Origin: SAR324 cluster bacterium
GTDB lineage: Bacteria; SAR324; XYD2-FULL-50-16
Assembly (NCBI GenBank): GCA_028282885.1
Contig: JANQGX010000025.1
Location: forward strand, 1 to 64,000
DNA length: 64,000 bases
Direction of reading: 5' to 3'
Of this stretch, positions 8,784 through 16,846 are shown one piece after another. Made by a program: the position numbers and the translations under genes. How positions within the stretch are numbered: the first letter of the stretch is position 1; each line of letters begins with the position of its first letter. The notes under the pieces were generated by a model that worked only from the letters and a program-made list of their open reading frames with translations, was not told the DNA's origin and made no database searches.

Positions 8784-10067
8784 CTAATAACCCAGAACTG
8801 ACGGAAGCCATAGTGTAATGCCGGGTATATATACGATCGTAAACAGTGTAAGTATGATGATAATTAAAAAGGGATAAATTGCTTTCACTAATGACTCCAG
8901 TTTCAATCCGGCAATGCCACTGGCTACAAACAATATGATACCTACCGGTGGTGTAATCATGCCGATCATAAGGTTCATTACAACAACAAAACCAAAATGA
9001 ATCGGATGAATCCCAAATGCTTCAGCAGCAGGTGCCAGAATGGGAGCAAACATGATAATGGCGGTTGAGGATTCTATTAAACAGCCAACCGCAAACAATA
9101 AAAACATCAGTATGGTCATAAACACCAAAGGGCTGGTGGAGAAGCCCGAAATCAACGTGACCAGCTTTTGGGGGACTTCATGAATCGTTATGATCCAACT
9201 GGCGATCTTGGCTGTTCCTATCATAAACAGAACGACCGAAGTGATAGCGGCACTGTGAATCACATGACCGTAGAGATCCTTTAAGCTCATATCCCTGTAA
9301 ATAAAAAAATTGACAAACAACGCATAAACAACTGCAATTGCGGCAGCCTCAGTTGCGGTAAAAATGCCGCTGAGGATGCCACCCAAGATGATGACTGGCA
9401 TCATTAACGCCCAAATCGCTTCCTTAAAAGCAACCAAAAACTCCTTCAACTCAAATCGCTCTCGATGTCGCGGTAAATTTTTGGTAATTGAAAAAAAGCC
9501 AATGAGAATCATCAGGCCGAGGCCAATCATTAATCCCGGAATAATGCCAGCTACAAAGAGAGCACCCACGGAAACGTTTCCTACCGTCAGCGCATAGATG
9601 ACCATAGGTATGCTGGGAGGGATAATAGGTCCAATCGTTGAAGATGCGGCGGTGACAGCCGTACTGAATTCTCTTGTATACCCCTCCTTTTCCATGGCAG
9701 GTATCAGCATCGACCCGATAGCGGCTGTATCGGCGACACCGGCCCCGGTAATGCCACCGAAAAACATGCTGGCGACAACATTCACATGGGCAAGGCCACC
9801 CTTGAAATGACCCACGATGGAATTGGAAAAGCGAACCAGTTTCAACATGATGGAATTCCCCATCAGCGTACCTGCCAGAATGAAAAAAGGAATCGCCATC
9901 AGTGGAAAATTGTTGATGCCGCGAAACACACGCTGCGGAATGATGGTTAACGGAGAGATTTCTCCCCATACTATCAGGGATGTCAAACCACTCATACCCA
10001 GCACAAACGCCACCGGAACACCAATGACCATGAGGACGAAAAACGAAATCACAAATGATGCGAACAT
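8784..10067 (-). CDS. dctM: TRAP transporter large permease DctM
   Basis: 427 residues, twelve or so hydrophobic helices, with conserved DctM signatures GGITGAGVADTAAIG, TAASSTIGPIIPPSIP and IGMITPPVG near the C-terminus. It is the ion-driven channel subunit of a tripartite ATP-independent periplasmic importer. Its start codon immediately follows the dctQ stop (TGAATG), and GAAGGAGA in the end of dctQ serves as the ribosome-binding site, so the two are translationally coupled. Confidence 0.95.
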   Translation of the reverse strand: MFASFVISFFVLMVIGVPVAFVLGMSGLTSLIVWGEISPLTIIPQRVFRGINNFPLMAIPFFILAGTLMGNSIMLKLVRFSNSIVGHFKGGLAHVNVVASMFFGGITGAGVADTAAIGSMLIPAMEKEGYTREFSTAVTAASSTIGPIIPPSIPMVIYALTVGNVSVGALFVAGIIPGLMIGLGLMILIGFFSITKNLPRHRERFELKEFLVAFKEAIWALMMPVIILGGILSGIFTATEAAAIAVVYALFVNFFIYRDMSLKDLYGHVIHSAAITSVVLFMIGTAKIASWIITIHEVPQKLVTLISGFSTSPLVFMTILMFLLFAVGCLIESSTAIIMFAPILAPAAEAFGIHPIHFGFVVVMNLMIGMITPPVGIILFVASGIAGLKLESLVKAIYPFLIIIILTLFTIVYIPGITLWLPSVLGY

Positions 10068-10526
10068 TCAGTTTTCTCCTTCGAAATAGCAAAAGACAAG
10101 CTGCAGAATCATCAAAAATGTTCCGAATGGAAGTGCCAAATAAAACCAGAACATGGTGATGGGCAATGTCGCACTTTGTTGACCCAACTGGTTGACGCTG
10201 TATATCGCTGAAGCAATGAGAAAGAAGAGCAAAAACACGCCGACCAGAATACCGGCAAGGAGTTTTACCTGCTTCTGAATTTTACCTGGGAGTTTGGAAA
10301 CAAAAAAATCCACCCCGATGTGTTGAGAAGCCTTCAAGGCGATACTTGCTCCTAAAAAACAGACCCAAATCAGCAGACCACGCGATACTTCTTCAATAAA
10401 AAACGGTGTGGAACCCAAAAAGTATCGAAAGACGACCTGGGAAAAAACCAAACCAACCATTAGAGCCATAAATAATGCAATAATGATTTTCGTCATTTTG
10501 GTGATAAATCGATCCAATCTATTCAT
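10068..10526 (-). CDS. dctQ: TRAP transporter small permease DctQ
   Basis: 152 residues with four membrane helices, the usual size and layout of DctQ. The segment FFIEEVSRGLLIWVCFLGAS is typical of the family (E-x-R-G-L-L-x-W-x-x-F-L-G). It helps join the binding protein to DctM. It lies between dctP (about 80 bases upstream, with a stem-loop between them) and dctM. Confidence 0.92.
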   Translation of the reverse strand: MNRLDRFITKMTKIIIALFMALMVGLVFSQVVFRYFLGSTPFFIEEVSRGLLIWVCFLGASIALKASQHIGVDFFVSKLPGKIQKQVKLLAGILVGVFLLFFLIASAIYSVNQLGQQSATLPITMFWFYLALPFGTFLMILQLVFCYFEGEN

Positions 10527-10560
10527 ACTCCACCTGTTTCAACAAAGATGCATCTTTAAT

Positions 10561-10590
10561 GGAGCTTGGCACATAAATCAGACAAGCTCC
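10561..10590 (-). promoter_or_regulatory. intercistronic stem-loop between dctP and dctQ
   Basis: Perfect 8-bp arms GGAGCTTG (10561-10568) and CAAGCTCC (10583-10590). Without a T-run it is more likely an mRNA stabiliser or attenuator that keeps the binding protein more abundant than the permeases. A comparable hairpin follows the ABC binding-protein gene at 61275-61312. Confidence 0.5.
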
Positions 10591-10604
10591 GGGAAATCCG
10601 ATAA

Positions 10605-11606
10605 TTACTTGAAGGCACTCAGAAACTCATCAACCAATTGGTCATCCAGAATGATTTTTCGAATGTCCTGATAAACCGGCTTGGACAACATTTTAAATCT
10701 TCTCAGATTCTCTTCGGATAGTTTCCGTACATCCATTTTCTGACTCAGTTTGTTAATGAACTCCTGTTCTCGATCGGATGAAAGTTTCCTTTGGTAACGC
10801 ATTGTTTCAGCACCCGCCTTTTGAACTACATCCTGCATTTTTTTGGGCAGACTGTTGTAGAAATCCAGATTCATGAAAACCGCACCGATATCAAAAAAAT
10901 GGCCTGTCAGAGTACAAAATTTCTGAACCTCATAGAATTTGTTCATATAGATAATGTCGATAGGATTTTCCTGCCCATCAATAACGCCTTGTTGCATCGC
11001 ACTGTAAACTTCCGCCCAGTCCATGGATACCGGATTTGCACCAAACGCTTCAAAAGACCGAATGTGAACCTTGTTTGGCTGCAACCGGATTTTAAGCCCT
11101 TTCAGGTCATCCGGAGAATCGACTGGCCGTTTACGATTGGTCACATTACGAAATCCCAATTGATAATAACCGACCACTTTTAAATTGTTGGTTTTTAACT
11201 CGTTGGATAGTTTTTGACCAACAGCTCCATCCATTAACGAGTAGAGAACGGATATGTTTGATCGGTCGACCAGGTAAGGCAGGTTGGTAATGGAGAACTT
11301 CTTGTTGTAATTGCCAGCAATGTAAGTAACAGAACTCATTCCCATGGTAAGCGAGCCATCACGCACAGCCTCGTTGACCTCCGTGATTCCTCCAAGCTGA
11401 TTCGCTATGTATACCTTAACCTCAATCTGCCCATTGCTGTATTTTTCGGTAAGCTCCTTGAACTTATATTGCAGCATGGTCAAGGGATGTCCGTCCGGTT
11501 GATTTCCGGCAAAACGGATCGTATGTTTCGCCGCGAATACATTGGATGCGTACAAACCGATCAAAAAAATTGAAACAAGTACTCCATAAGCTTTACGATA
11601 AATCAT
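10605..11606 (-). CDS. dctP: TRAP transporter substrate-binding protein DctP
   Basis: 333 residues with a signal peptide (MIYRKAYGVLVSIFLIGLYA, cleavage near VFAAK), periplasmic. DctP-family features are GNQPDGHP, the conserved arginine in LKGLKIR that binds the substrate carboxylate, and the GVIDGQENP motif. AAAGGAGGTTCAG stands just before the ATG. First gene of the operon, so it defines the imported compound as an organic acid; which one cannot be read from sequence. Confidence 0.93.
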   Translation of the reverse strand: MIYRKAYGVLVSIFLIGLYASNVFAAKHTIRFAGNQPDGHPLTMLQYKFKELTEKYSNGQIEVKVYIANQLGGITEVNEAVRDGSLTMGMSSVTYIAGNYNKKFSITNLPYLVDRSNISVLYSLMDGAVGQKLSNELKTNNLKVVGYYQLGFRNVTNRKRPVDSPDDLKGLKIRLQPNKVHIRSFEAFGANPVSMDWAEVYSAMQQGVIDGQENPIDIIYMNKFYEVQKFCTLTGHFFDIGAVFMNLDFYNSLPKKMQDVVQKAGAETMRYQRKLSSDREQEFINKLSQKMDVRKLSEENLRRFKMLSKPVYQDIRKIILDDQLVDEFLSAFK

Positions 11607-11841
11607 CTGAACCTCCTTTCAGTTTTTGGATAGAAAGATTTAGGGAAACTTTTCAATGACATCTGTACTTTATTGTTTTTTTGAACGACGTGCCTTCTTT
11701 TACTGCGTTCAAAGAAAAAAAGAAAGCTGAACCAAACCAAATAAAATCAACATCTTGACTTCAGCAACTACAAACCTTCAACTGCAAGGCAGCCTGAAAC
11801 ACATGCGGAAGCTGTGAATGCTCACAATCCTCTTTGTAATA

Positions 11842-11890
11842 TGTAATATATTACAGGAAAAATCTAATATATTATATTATTTCATGTCAA
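11842..11890 (-). promoter_or_regulatory. promoter of the dctP operon with two FCD/GntR-type operators
   Basis: Minus-strand reading: TTGACA (-35) at 11885-11890, TAGATT (-10) at 11861-11866, spacer 18. A perfect palindrome TGTAATATATTACA at 11842-11855 overlies the expected start site, and a second, TAATATATTA, at 11865-11874 lies mostly in the spacer, touching the edge of the -10. Their centres are 21 bp apart, two helical turns. AT-rich palindromes of this kind are typical FCD-type GntR operators, and the operon's last gene encodes such a regulator. Binding would block RNA polymerase. Confidence 0.6.
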
Positions 11891-12097
11891 TCAATTTTTT
11901 GATTTTTTTCATAAAAAGTTACACACAAGCTTATAGATTGATTTCTAAAGGAAACAAGTGAATGAAAAAACGCATCTTTCGTTCATCAAATATACGCTGA
12001 ACTCTTTTCTCCGTATCGTTGGAGCCATTTTGACCAAACCACTGACTCTACTATGTCCAGCTATACAGATACGTTGGGCTACAATAAGAGACTTAAG

Positions 12098-12481
12098 ATG
12101 AAAATTGAACCTTTAATAGTCGTCAAAGATGTTCAGGTCAGCAGCAGGTTCTATCAATCATTGCTGAATTGTCAGAGTAGCCATGGCGGGGATGAATATG
12201 AAATGCTGACGTCGGACGGTCAACTAATTCTTCAATTACATAGACAGGAAACTCATGAGCATCCTGGATTGTGGAATCGAGAGATACCAAATGGTAATGG
12301 AACAGCGCTGTGATTCAGAATTGAGGATTTTGACAAATCAGTGGAAAGATCAAACGAACTCAATGTTGACATAGTAGCTGAACCACACGTCAATCCAAAT
12401 GCCATGCAAAATGAGTTCTGGTTCAGAGATCCAGACGGATACTTGGTGGTTCTTTCTATTCAAACTGGGGGACGTAGTTGA
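12098..12481 (+). pseudogene. VOC/glyoxalase-family gene with one nonsense codon
   Basis: From MKIEPLIVVKDVQVSS the frame reads a small VOC-superfamily protein (LIVVKDVQVSSRFYQSLL, later EPHVNPN, WFRDPDGYLVVL). It is interrupted by TGA at 12311-12313 where the family has Trp: ...GNGTAL-stop-FRIEDFD, expected ALWFRIEDFD. The frame is open again to 12481, so a single TGG to TGA change is enough to explain the break. The product would be about 127 residues. Its end overlaps a REP-like palindrome. Confidence 0.75.
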
Positions 12482-12517
12482 AATATTGACATTTGGATTC
12501 TGCCAGTATTTCAACTA
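12469..12517. repeat. REP-like palindromic element, copy A
   Basis: Begins GGGACGTAGTTGAAATATT, identical over 19 bases to copy B at 15701. Arms TAGTTGAAATA (12475-12485) and TATTTCAACTA (12507-12517) are perfectly complementary around a 21-base loop. The left arm overlaps the end of the VOC pseudogene. Confidence 0.6.
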
Positions 12518-12530
12518 TCAACTACATCTT

Positions 12531-12893
12531 CTATTTTTGAACCAGGAGGCGGAAAGCTGCTCCAGTTACTCCACTCAAGGCTCCCAGCAAACCTCCAAGC
12601 AAGGAAATAATCAGAAAAAAAACAGGTCCCATTCCTGAATCACCGATGATGATTTGTGCGACCTGATCCAGAAGCACCCACTTGTTCATCAGCAGCATGG
12701 ACAATGCCCAGGCAACTGCAATAATGCAAAACCCGTATAAAAATCCCCGGCGTTTTGTACCGGCTGATATGCCTGCTACCAGTCCCACAGCCAGAATACC
12801 CTGCCAGATGTTCGTCATTGTCAGCAATAGGGTTACCGCTAACAGCAAAAGAAAACCGATGGCGGATGACCATTTATTATTATTGGTTTTCAT
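12531..12893 (-). CDS. small membrane protein of unknown function
   Basis: 120 residues with about four hydrophobic helices (for example WSSAIGFLLLLAVTLLLTMT near the start and PVFFLIISLLGGLLGALSGV near the end). I do not recognise the family. It begins 8 bases after the acylase stop on the same strand, so translation is probably coupled and the two may act together at the membrane. Its end lies about 14 bases from a REP-like element. Confidence 0.65.
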   Translation of the reverse strand: MKTNNNKWSSAIGFLLLLAVTLLLTMTNIWQGILAVGLVAGISAGTKRRGFLYGFCIIAVAWALSMLLMNKWVLLDQVAQIIIGDSGMGPVFFLIISLLGGLLGALSGVTGAAFRLLVQK

Positions 12894-12900
12894 TGGATGC

Positions 12901-15588
12901 CTATTTCAAAGGTTTAAATTCCAGGGTAGATAAAACCTCCCCTGCCTGCTCTCGTAAAATTTGCGGCGTCGAGGCACTGAAATACTCACTGTGGTACTCT
13001 CCGTTTATAAACAGATCAAACTGGTCGACCGGACTGCCCATAGTGGTAAGACCGCTGTTTCCACCGGGAAGCACCGATTTTGAGTTGTCGATATTGCCAA
13101 AATCGACAACCATCCGGTGATGAGATCCATGATCCACTCTTTTGGGTTTAAATATTCCATCGCGTATCAGTTTCGCCCTGGGTGCCGAAACCGTTTCATA
13201 GGACCCACTGATGGGAACCGGTCCATAGTTCAAAGCAGACAAGCTGCCACTCATATGCTCGAAGACAAGACGGTGGAGTTCGCCCCATTTCCACTGTTCC
13301 ATGTCGTCACTTTGAAAATGCTCTTCCAGAGTAGACAGGGTTTTGTCAAAAGCTGACAGAATCATATCATCAGCTTTCTCTACCTTCTCCGTTTCCAAGT
13401 CATCAAACCAGATGGAGTTGGGATCGGTTCGAATCAATTTCTCCAGTATCGGGTAATCAGGCTGCAGACGGGTTTTCAATCCCATTGCATCCCAGTCGTC
13501 ACGAAAGACATCCTCATAAAGAAACGCCACCCAGGTGCTGAATATCGCCGGTGCGACTTTATCCTTATCCATGTCCCACGGCCAGGAGGAAAGCAGACCG
13601 AAGGCTTTCTGCTGCTTTGGGGTCAGGTCCTCTGATTCCGACAACAGTTTCAGAAGATGGGGCAGGAAATCCCTTGCCTTGAGACTGATAATATCTGTTT
13701 GTATGGCTTTCATATCCTCAATGGATATTTTGTCATTACCCTTAAGCATCTCTATAACGCGGCGAGCCCGGTATCCATGATTGTAACGGAACTGCCCCTG
13801 GTATTTTTTGAAGTATTCGGGGCCTGCAACAATCTGATTGGAACTGACCAGATATCCCTGTTCAGGATCAGTGGCATGAGGCAGTTCATCAAAGGCAACA
13901 ATTTCCTTCCATTCACCCTCCCCTTTGGAACCGTTGTAGGGCAAAACACCATTTCCCAGATGCCAGTCAGGTAATCCGCTGTTGTCACGCACCGGGTAGT
14001 CACCAGTGGAATGCATGTAGATCCTGCCTTCAACATCGGCATAAGAGATATTGCTGGCAGGCGCCACAAACTTCTTTACTGCCAGACGAAATTCATCCAA
14101 GTTCCTCGCCTGACTCATCTCCAGCAGACTGATGCCCAGGTCCTTTACCTTTGGCGATTCATGAACCAGCCAGCGTGCAGCGATCACGACATCCTTCATA
14201 TTTTCAGGTAAATTCGCGAAAGCCCCGGGGGCGTGCTTCCCTAAATCAGAAAATACCGGCCCATGCACTGTCTGCCGTACTTTGATTGTTAAAGGATCGG
14301 ATCCCTTGATATTGATTACCGATTCAACTGGTGGTTCGAACGGCTTCCTAATGCCGTCCAGGATATAATGGTCATCCCCGGCTTTTTCATAGTAATACCA
14401 GTCGGTCTGATCAAATTGACAGCGGGTCATACCATAGGCGACATAACGGCTATGACCGTAAACAGGAACTCCGGCCCCGCCCGGAACATAGTAACCGTAG
14501 AAATTATAATCGGAGGACCGATCGATGACATGGGCTTCATAGTAAACATTGGGAAGAGACCAGCCCTCGTGTGAGTCAGAAGCAAGCAAAGGCTTACCCA
14601 ATGTCGAACGACTTCCATGTACAGCCCATCCGTTGGATCCTGAAAACTCTGCCATCTTTTTACGTAGATCCTCCAACGGAACCGACTCAATCATTCGCAT
14701 TAATCCTGCAAAAGCGGTTGCAACTGAATCGCCCGACAGAATCTCTTCTTCCCCGGTATTCCCTTTCAAAGATCTTCTCACCGATTCAGATTCGGGAATA
14801 TTGCCATACCCCGGATTGGTAGGGATTTGGAAAGGAAGAAATTTACCTTTCGCAGGGTTGCCGAATAGGGATTCAAATTCTTCTTTACCTTCGGACTGAC
14901 CGAATCGTTCCATCATTGCTGAGAGCACTGCCAACCGTTCTATGTCCCAGTACCCAAAACCGGCTTCCATCATGTAAAACGCAATGGTCATGCAATCCAC
15001 ACCAGTCCATGGCTCAAATTGATAATCCAGCAACCGGAATTCCAACGGCAGGTCGTTTGGGTGAGTTTCTACATAGTGATTTATGCCCTGCACATAGTTT
15101 TCCACATACTGATAAAACTGCTGGTCTGTTGCATCATTGGATTGAGCGATATCGCGGTACATTTTTTCTGCTGAGACTTCTAAAAGCTTGACCTTGCTAA
15201 GGACGTCGACACCCAGAGCACCTTTGCCAACTATCTCGCTTAAGCGCCCGCTTGCAAAACGACGAACCAGATCCATAAAAAACAGCCGGTCTTCCGCCTG
15301 CACATAGCCCATGGCAAATGCAATATCATTCTGTGAGCTTCCATATATGTGCGGTATACCCCATTGATCACGAATCACCGTGACATTATCCCGCAGTCCA
15401 TCGATTTGATATGCTTCAGATTGCGGATACCCATCCGGCACCGCCCAGAGCCCACCCCCCGGGAACAGCAACTTGCCAAGCGGAGGTGCCGATGAATCCA
15501 GCGGGATGGAAAAAGCAATGGTAAGCAAAATTAATAAACCGGCACTAACCAGAAATGCTACCAATCGCCCGATGCTTCCTTTTTTCAT
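12901..15588 (-). CDS. penicillin-acylase family (S45) Ntn hydrolase
   Basis: 895 residues. Residues about 8-28 are a signal peptide or membrane anchor, so the enzyme is periplasmic or membrane-attached. The alpha part contains VTVIRDQWGIPHIYG and AMGYVQAEDRLFFMD, typical S45 segments. The spacer is followed by GSNGWAVHGS, where the Ser is the expected N-terminal nucleophile after autocleavage, with PLLASDSHEG soon after. These enzymes hydrolyse amide bonds of acylated amines, beta-lactams or acyl-homoserine lactones. CGAGGAGGC precedes the ATG. The gene and its small membrane partner are framed by two REP-like elements. Quorum quenching or scavenging of acyl-amides are possible roles; the sequence does not decide. 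Confidence 0.9.
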   Translation of the reverse strand: MKKGSIGRLVAFLVSAGLLILLTIAFSIPLDSSAPPLGKLLFPGGGLWAVPDGYPQSEAYQIDGLRDNVTVIRDQWGIPHIYGSSQNDIAFAMGYVQAEDRLFFMDLVRRFASGRLSEIVGKGALGVDVLSKVKLLEVSAEKMYRDIAQSNDATDQQFYQYVENYVQGINHYVETHPNDLPLEFRLLDYQFEPWTGVDCMTIAFYMMEAGFGYWDIERLAVLSAMMERFGQSEGKEEFESLFGNPAKGKFLPFQIPTNPGYGNIPESESVRRSLKGNTGEEEILSGDSVATAFAGLMRMIESVPLEDLRKKMAEFSGSNGWAVHGSRSTLGKPLLASDSHEGWSLPNVYYEAHVIDRSSDYNFYGYYVPGGAGVPVYGHSRYVAYGMTRCQFDQTDWYYYEKAGDDHYILDGIRKPFEPPVESVINIKGSDPLTIKVRQTVHGPVFSDLGKHAPGAFANLPENMKDVVIAARWLVHESPKVKDLGISLLEMSQARNLDEFRLAVKKFVAPASNISYADVEGRIYMHSTGDYPVRDNSGLPDWHLGNGVLPYNGSKGEGEWKEIVAFDELPHATDPEQGYLVSSNQIVAGPEYFKKYQGQFRYNHGYRARRVIEMLKGNDKISIEDMKAIQTDIISLKARDFLPHLLKLLSESEDLTPKQQKAFGLLSSWPWDMDKDKVAPAIFSTWVAFLYEDVFRDDWDAMGLKTRLQPDYPILEKLIRTDPNSIWFDDLETEKVEKADDMILSAFDKTLSTLEEHFQSDDMEQWKWGELHRLVFEHMSGSLSALNYGPVPISGSYETVSAPRAKLIRDGIFKPKRVDHGSHHRMVVDFGNIDNSKSVLPGGNSGLTTMGSPVDQFDLFINGEYHSEYFSASTPQILREQAGEVLSTLEFKPLK

Positions 15589-15700
15589 AGCCTCCTCGTT
15601 CAGTCTGAATGCTAATTAAATTAAAAGTAGAACGTTTAACTTCTGCAAACATAGGATAGGTTTGACCTTTTGTCAATGCCTAAGGCAATTAAGAGAAAGA

Positions 15701-15753
15701 GGGACGTAGTTGAAATATTTCGATTTGCTCAAATGTCAAAATGTCAACTACGT
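15701..15753. repeat. REP-like palindromic element, copy B
   Basis: Shares GGGACGTAGTTGAAATATT with copy A in the same orientation. Perfect 10-bp arms ACGTAGTTGA (15704-15713) and TCAACTACGT (15744-15753). The right arm abuts the end of the XdhC fragment. Confidence 0.6.
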
Positions 15754-16091
15754 TATTTTATGGTTTGGGCTCTGACTTGGATTAACTCAGCGACTATGGA
15801 TACAGCAAGCTCAGCATGGGTTTCAGCGTTGATGGGAAGACCGATCGGAGAATACACTTCTTTATGTCTTTCCCTGGAAACGTCCTCTTCAACCAGTTTT
15901 TCATAAATCAAGGTTCGTTTACGACGGTTGCCAATCAAACCGATGTACCTGGGATTCTTGCGGATTGTAAATAGGAGGGCTTCCAGGTCTAAAAGATTAG
16001 CTTTGGTTACAATTACCACATAGTCATTTGCTCCCAATTCCAGGGAGGTAGCTGTTTCCTCGCATGTATTGTTGTACAGTTTTTGAGCCAT
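15753..16091 (-). pseudogene. XdhC-family C-terminal fragment
   Basis: 112 codons matching only the C-terminal Rossmann half of XdhC/CoxF-type molybdenum-enzyme maturation proteins: NDYVVIVTKANLLDLEALLF, RYIGLIGNRRKR, SRERHKEVYSPIGL and INAETHAELAVSIVAELI. The N-terminal XdhC domain is missing, and no molybdenum hydroxylase is encoded nearby. It is a relic, although a short protein could still be made. Confidence 0.7.
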
Positions 16092-16106
16092 AGGAAACCG
16101 TTCAGG

Positions 16107-16136
16107 ATTTAGTATCTAAATGTTTAGATACTAAAT
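16107..16136. repeat. long perfect palindrome
   Basis: Arms ATTTAGTATCTAAA (16107-16120) and TTTAGATACTAAAT (16123-16136) with a two-base centre TG, 14 bp each side and no mismatch. It lies between two pseudogene fragments, 16 bases from the end of one. It could be a regulator site left from a lost operon or a palindromic repeat unit. Confidence 0.6.
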
Positions 16137-16199
16137 GAAGAAATCGAAAAACACTCTAACTGTTCGAATGTCGAAGTAGAGGAGTGGATTGATAACCCG

Positions 16200-16521
16200 G
16201 AAAAAGAGTTATATTACAATGAATTAATATGGGAAATCCGGGTGTTTTGTTTGGAGTTCGTCGCAAGAAAGCTGCCGGAGGTCCAACGTTTGACCTATAT
16301 TCTTCGTATTGAAGGCCAGCTTTCTTAATAGCTTCTTGAATATCTTCAGACAGCTTGTTCCATTTTCTCTTGTTTATGGCAATGGAAAAATAGACGGCAG
16401 GGAAGGGTGTATCCGTATAGTAATTTGCCACCTCGTAGAGCCGGAACGCATGAATTGCTTCCCAGGGAGCCCCCATCCCATCGATTACACGTTTTTGCAT
16501 CGCGATATAGTTTTCCGGCAT
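16200..16521 (-). pseudogene. TRAP DctP C-terminal fragment
   Basis: The reading frame gives IDGMGAPWEAIHAFRLYEVA, YYTDTPFPAVYFSIAINKRKW and LSEDIQEAIKKAG, the C-terminal third of a DctP binding protein. No signal peptide, arginine motif or permease genes accompany it, and the tail after about 16250 is not family-like. It differs from the intact dctP at 10605, so it derives from another TRAP system. Confidence 0.7.
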
Positions 16522-16573
16522 GGGAATTTGAACGATCGGGAGGCCATGAGCCTATTACATCTGATGTTAGAGT

Positions 16574-16602
16574 AACGCAAAGACGCAAGCCTGACCCCTT
16601 TT
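16574..16602 (+). repeat. 29-bp repeat, right copy
   Basis: Same orientation as 1643-1671, one mismatch (CCTGACCCC versus CCTGGCCCC). Lies just beyond the DctP fragment and closes the repeat-bounded block. Confidence 0.7.
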
Positions 16603-16846
16603 CAGCAGACTTCCCATAATGCTTCTTCTAGTGTATCTCTTTATGAACGCTCTAAGCAGTTCTGTTTTGTCGCTCCAGACTTGATTCGGTATCTATAAAA
16701 ACCATGCAACCGGGTCACGAGTCTTGAGATGTTGAAGCGATAGTTACGATCATAAAGACGACTCTTCAGAGCTTCCTTAACCGATTGTCAGCACTCCCAC
16801 AACCTCCATCAACCGGTAGTTCTTTAAATCAGCCCTAAGGAGCGAT

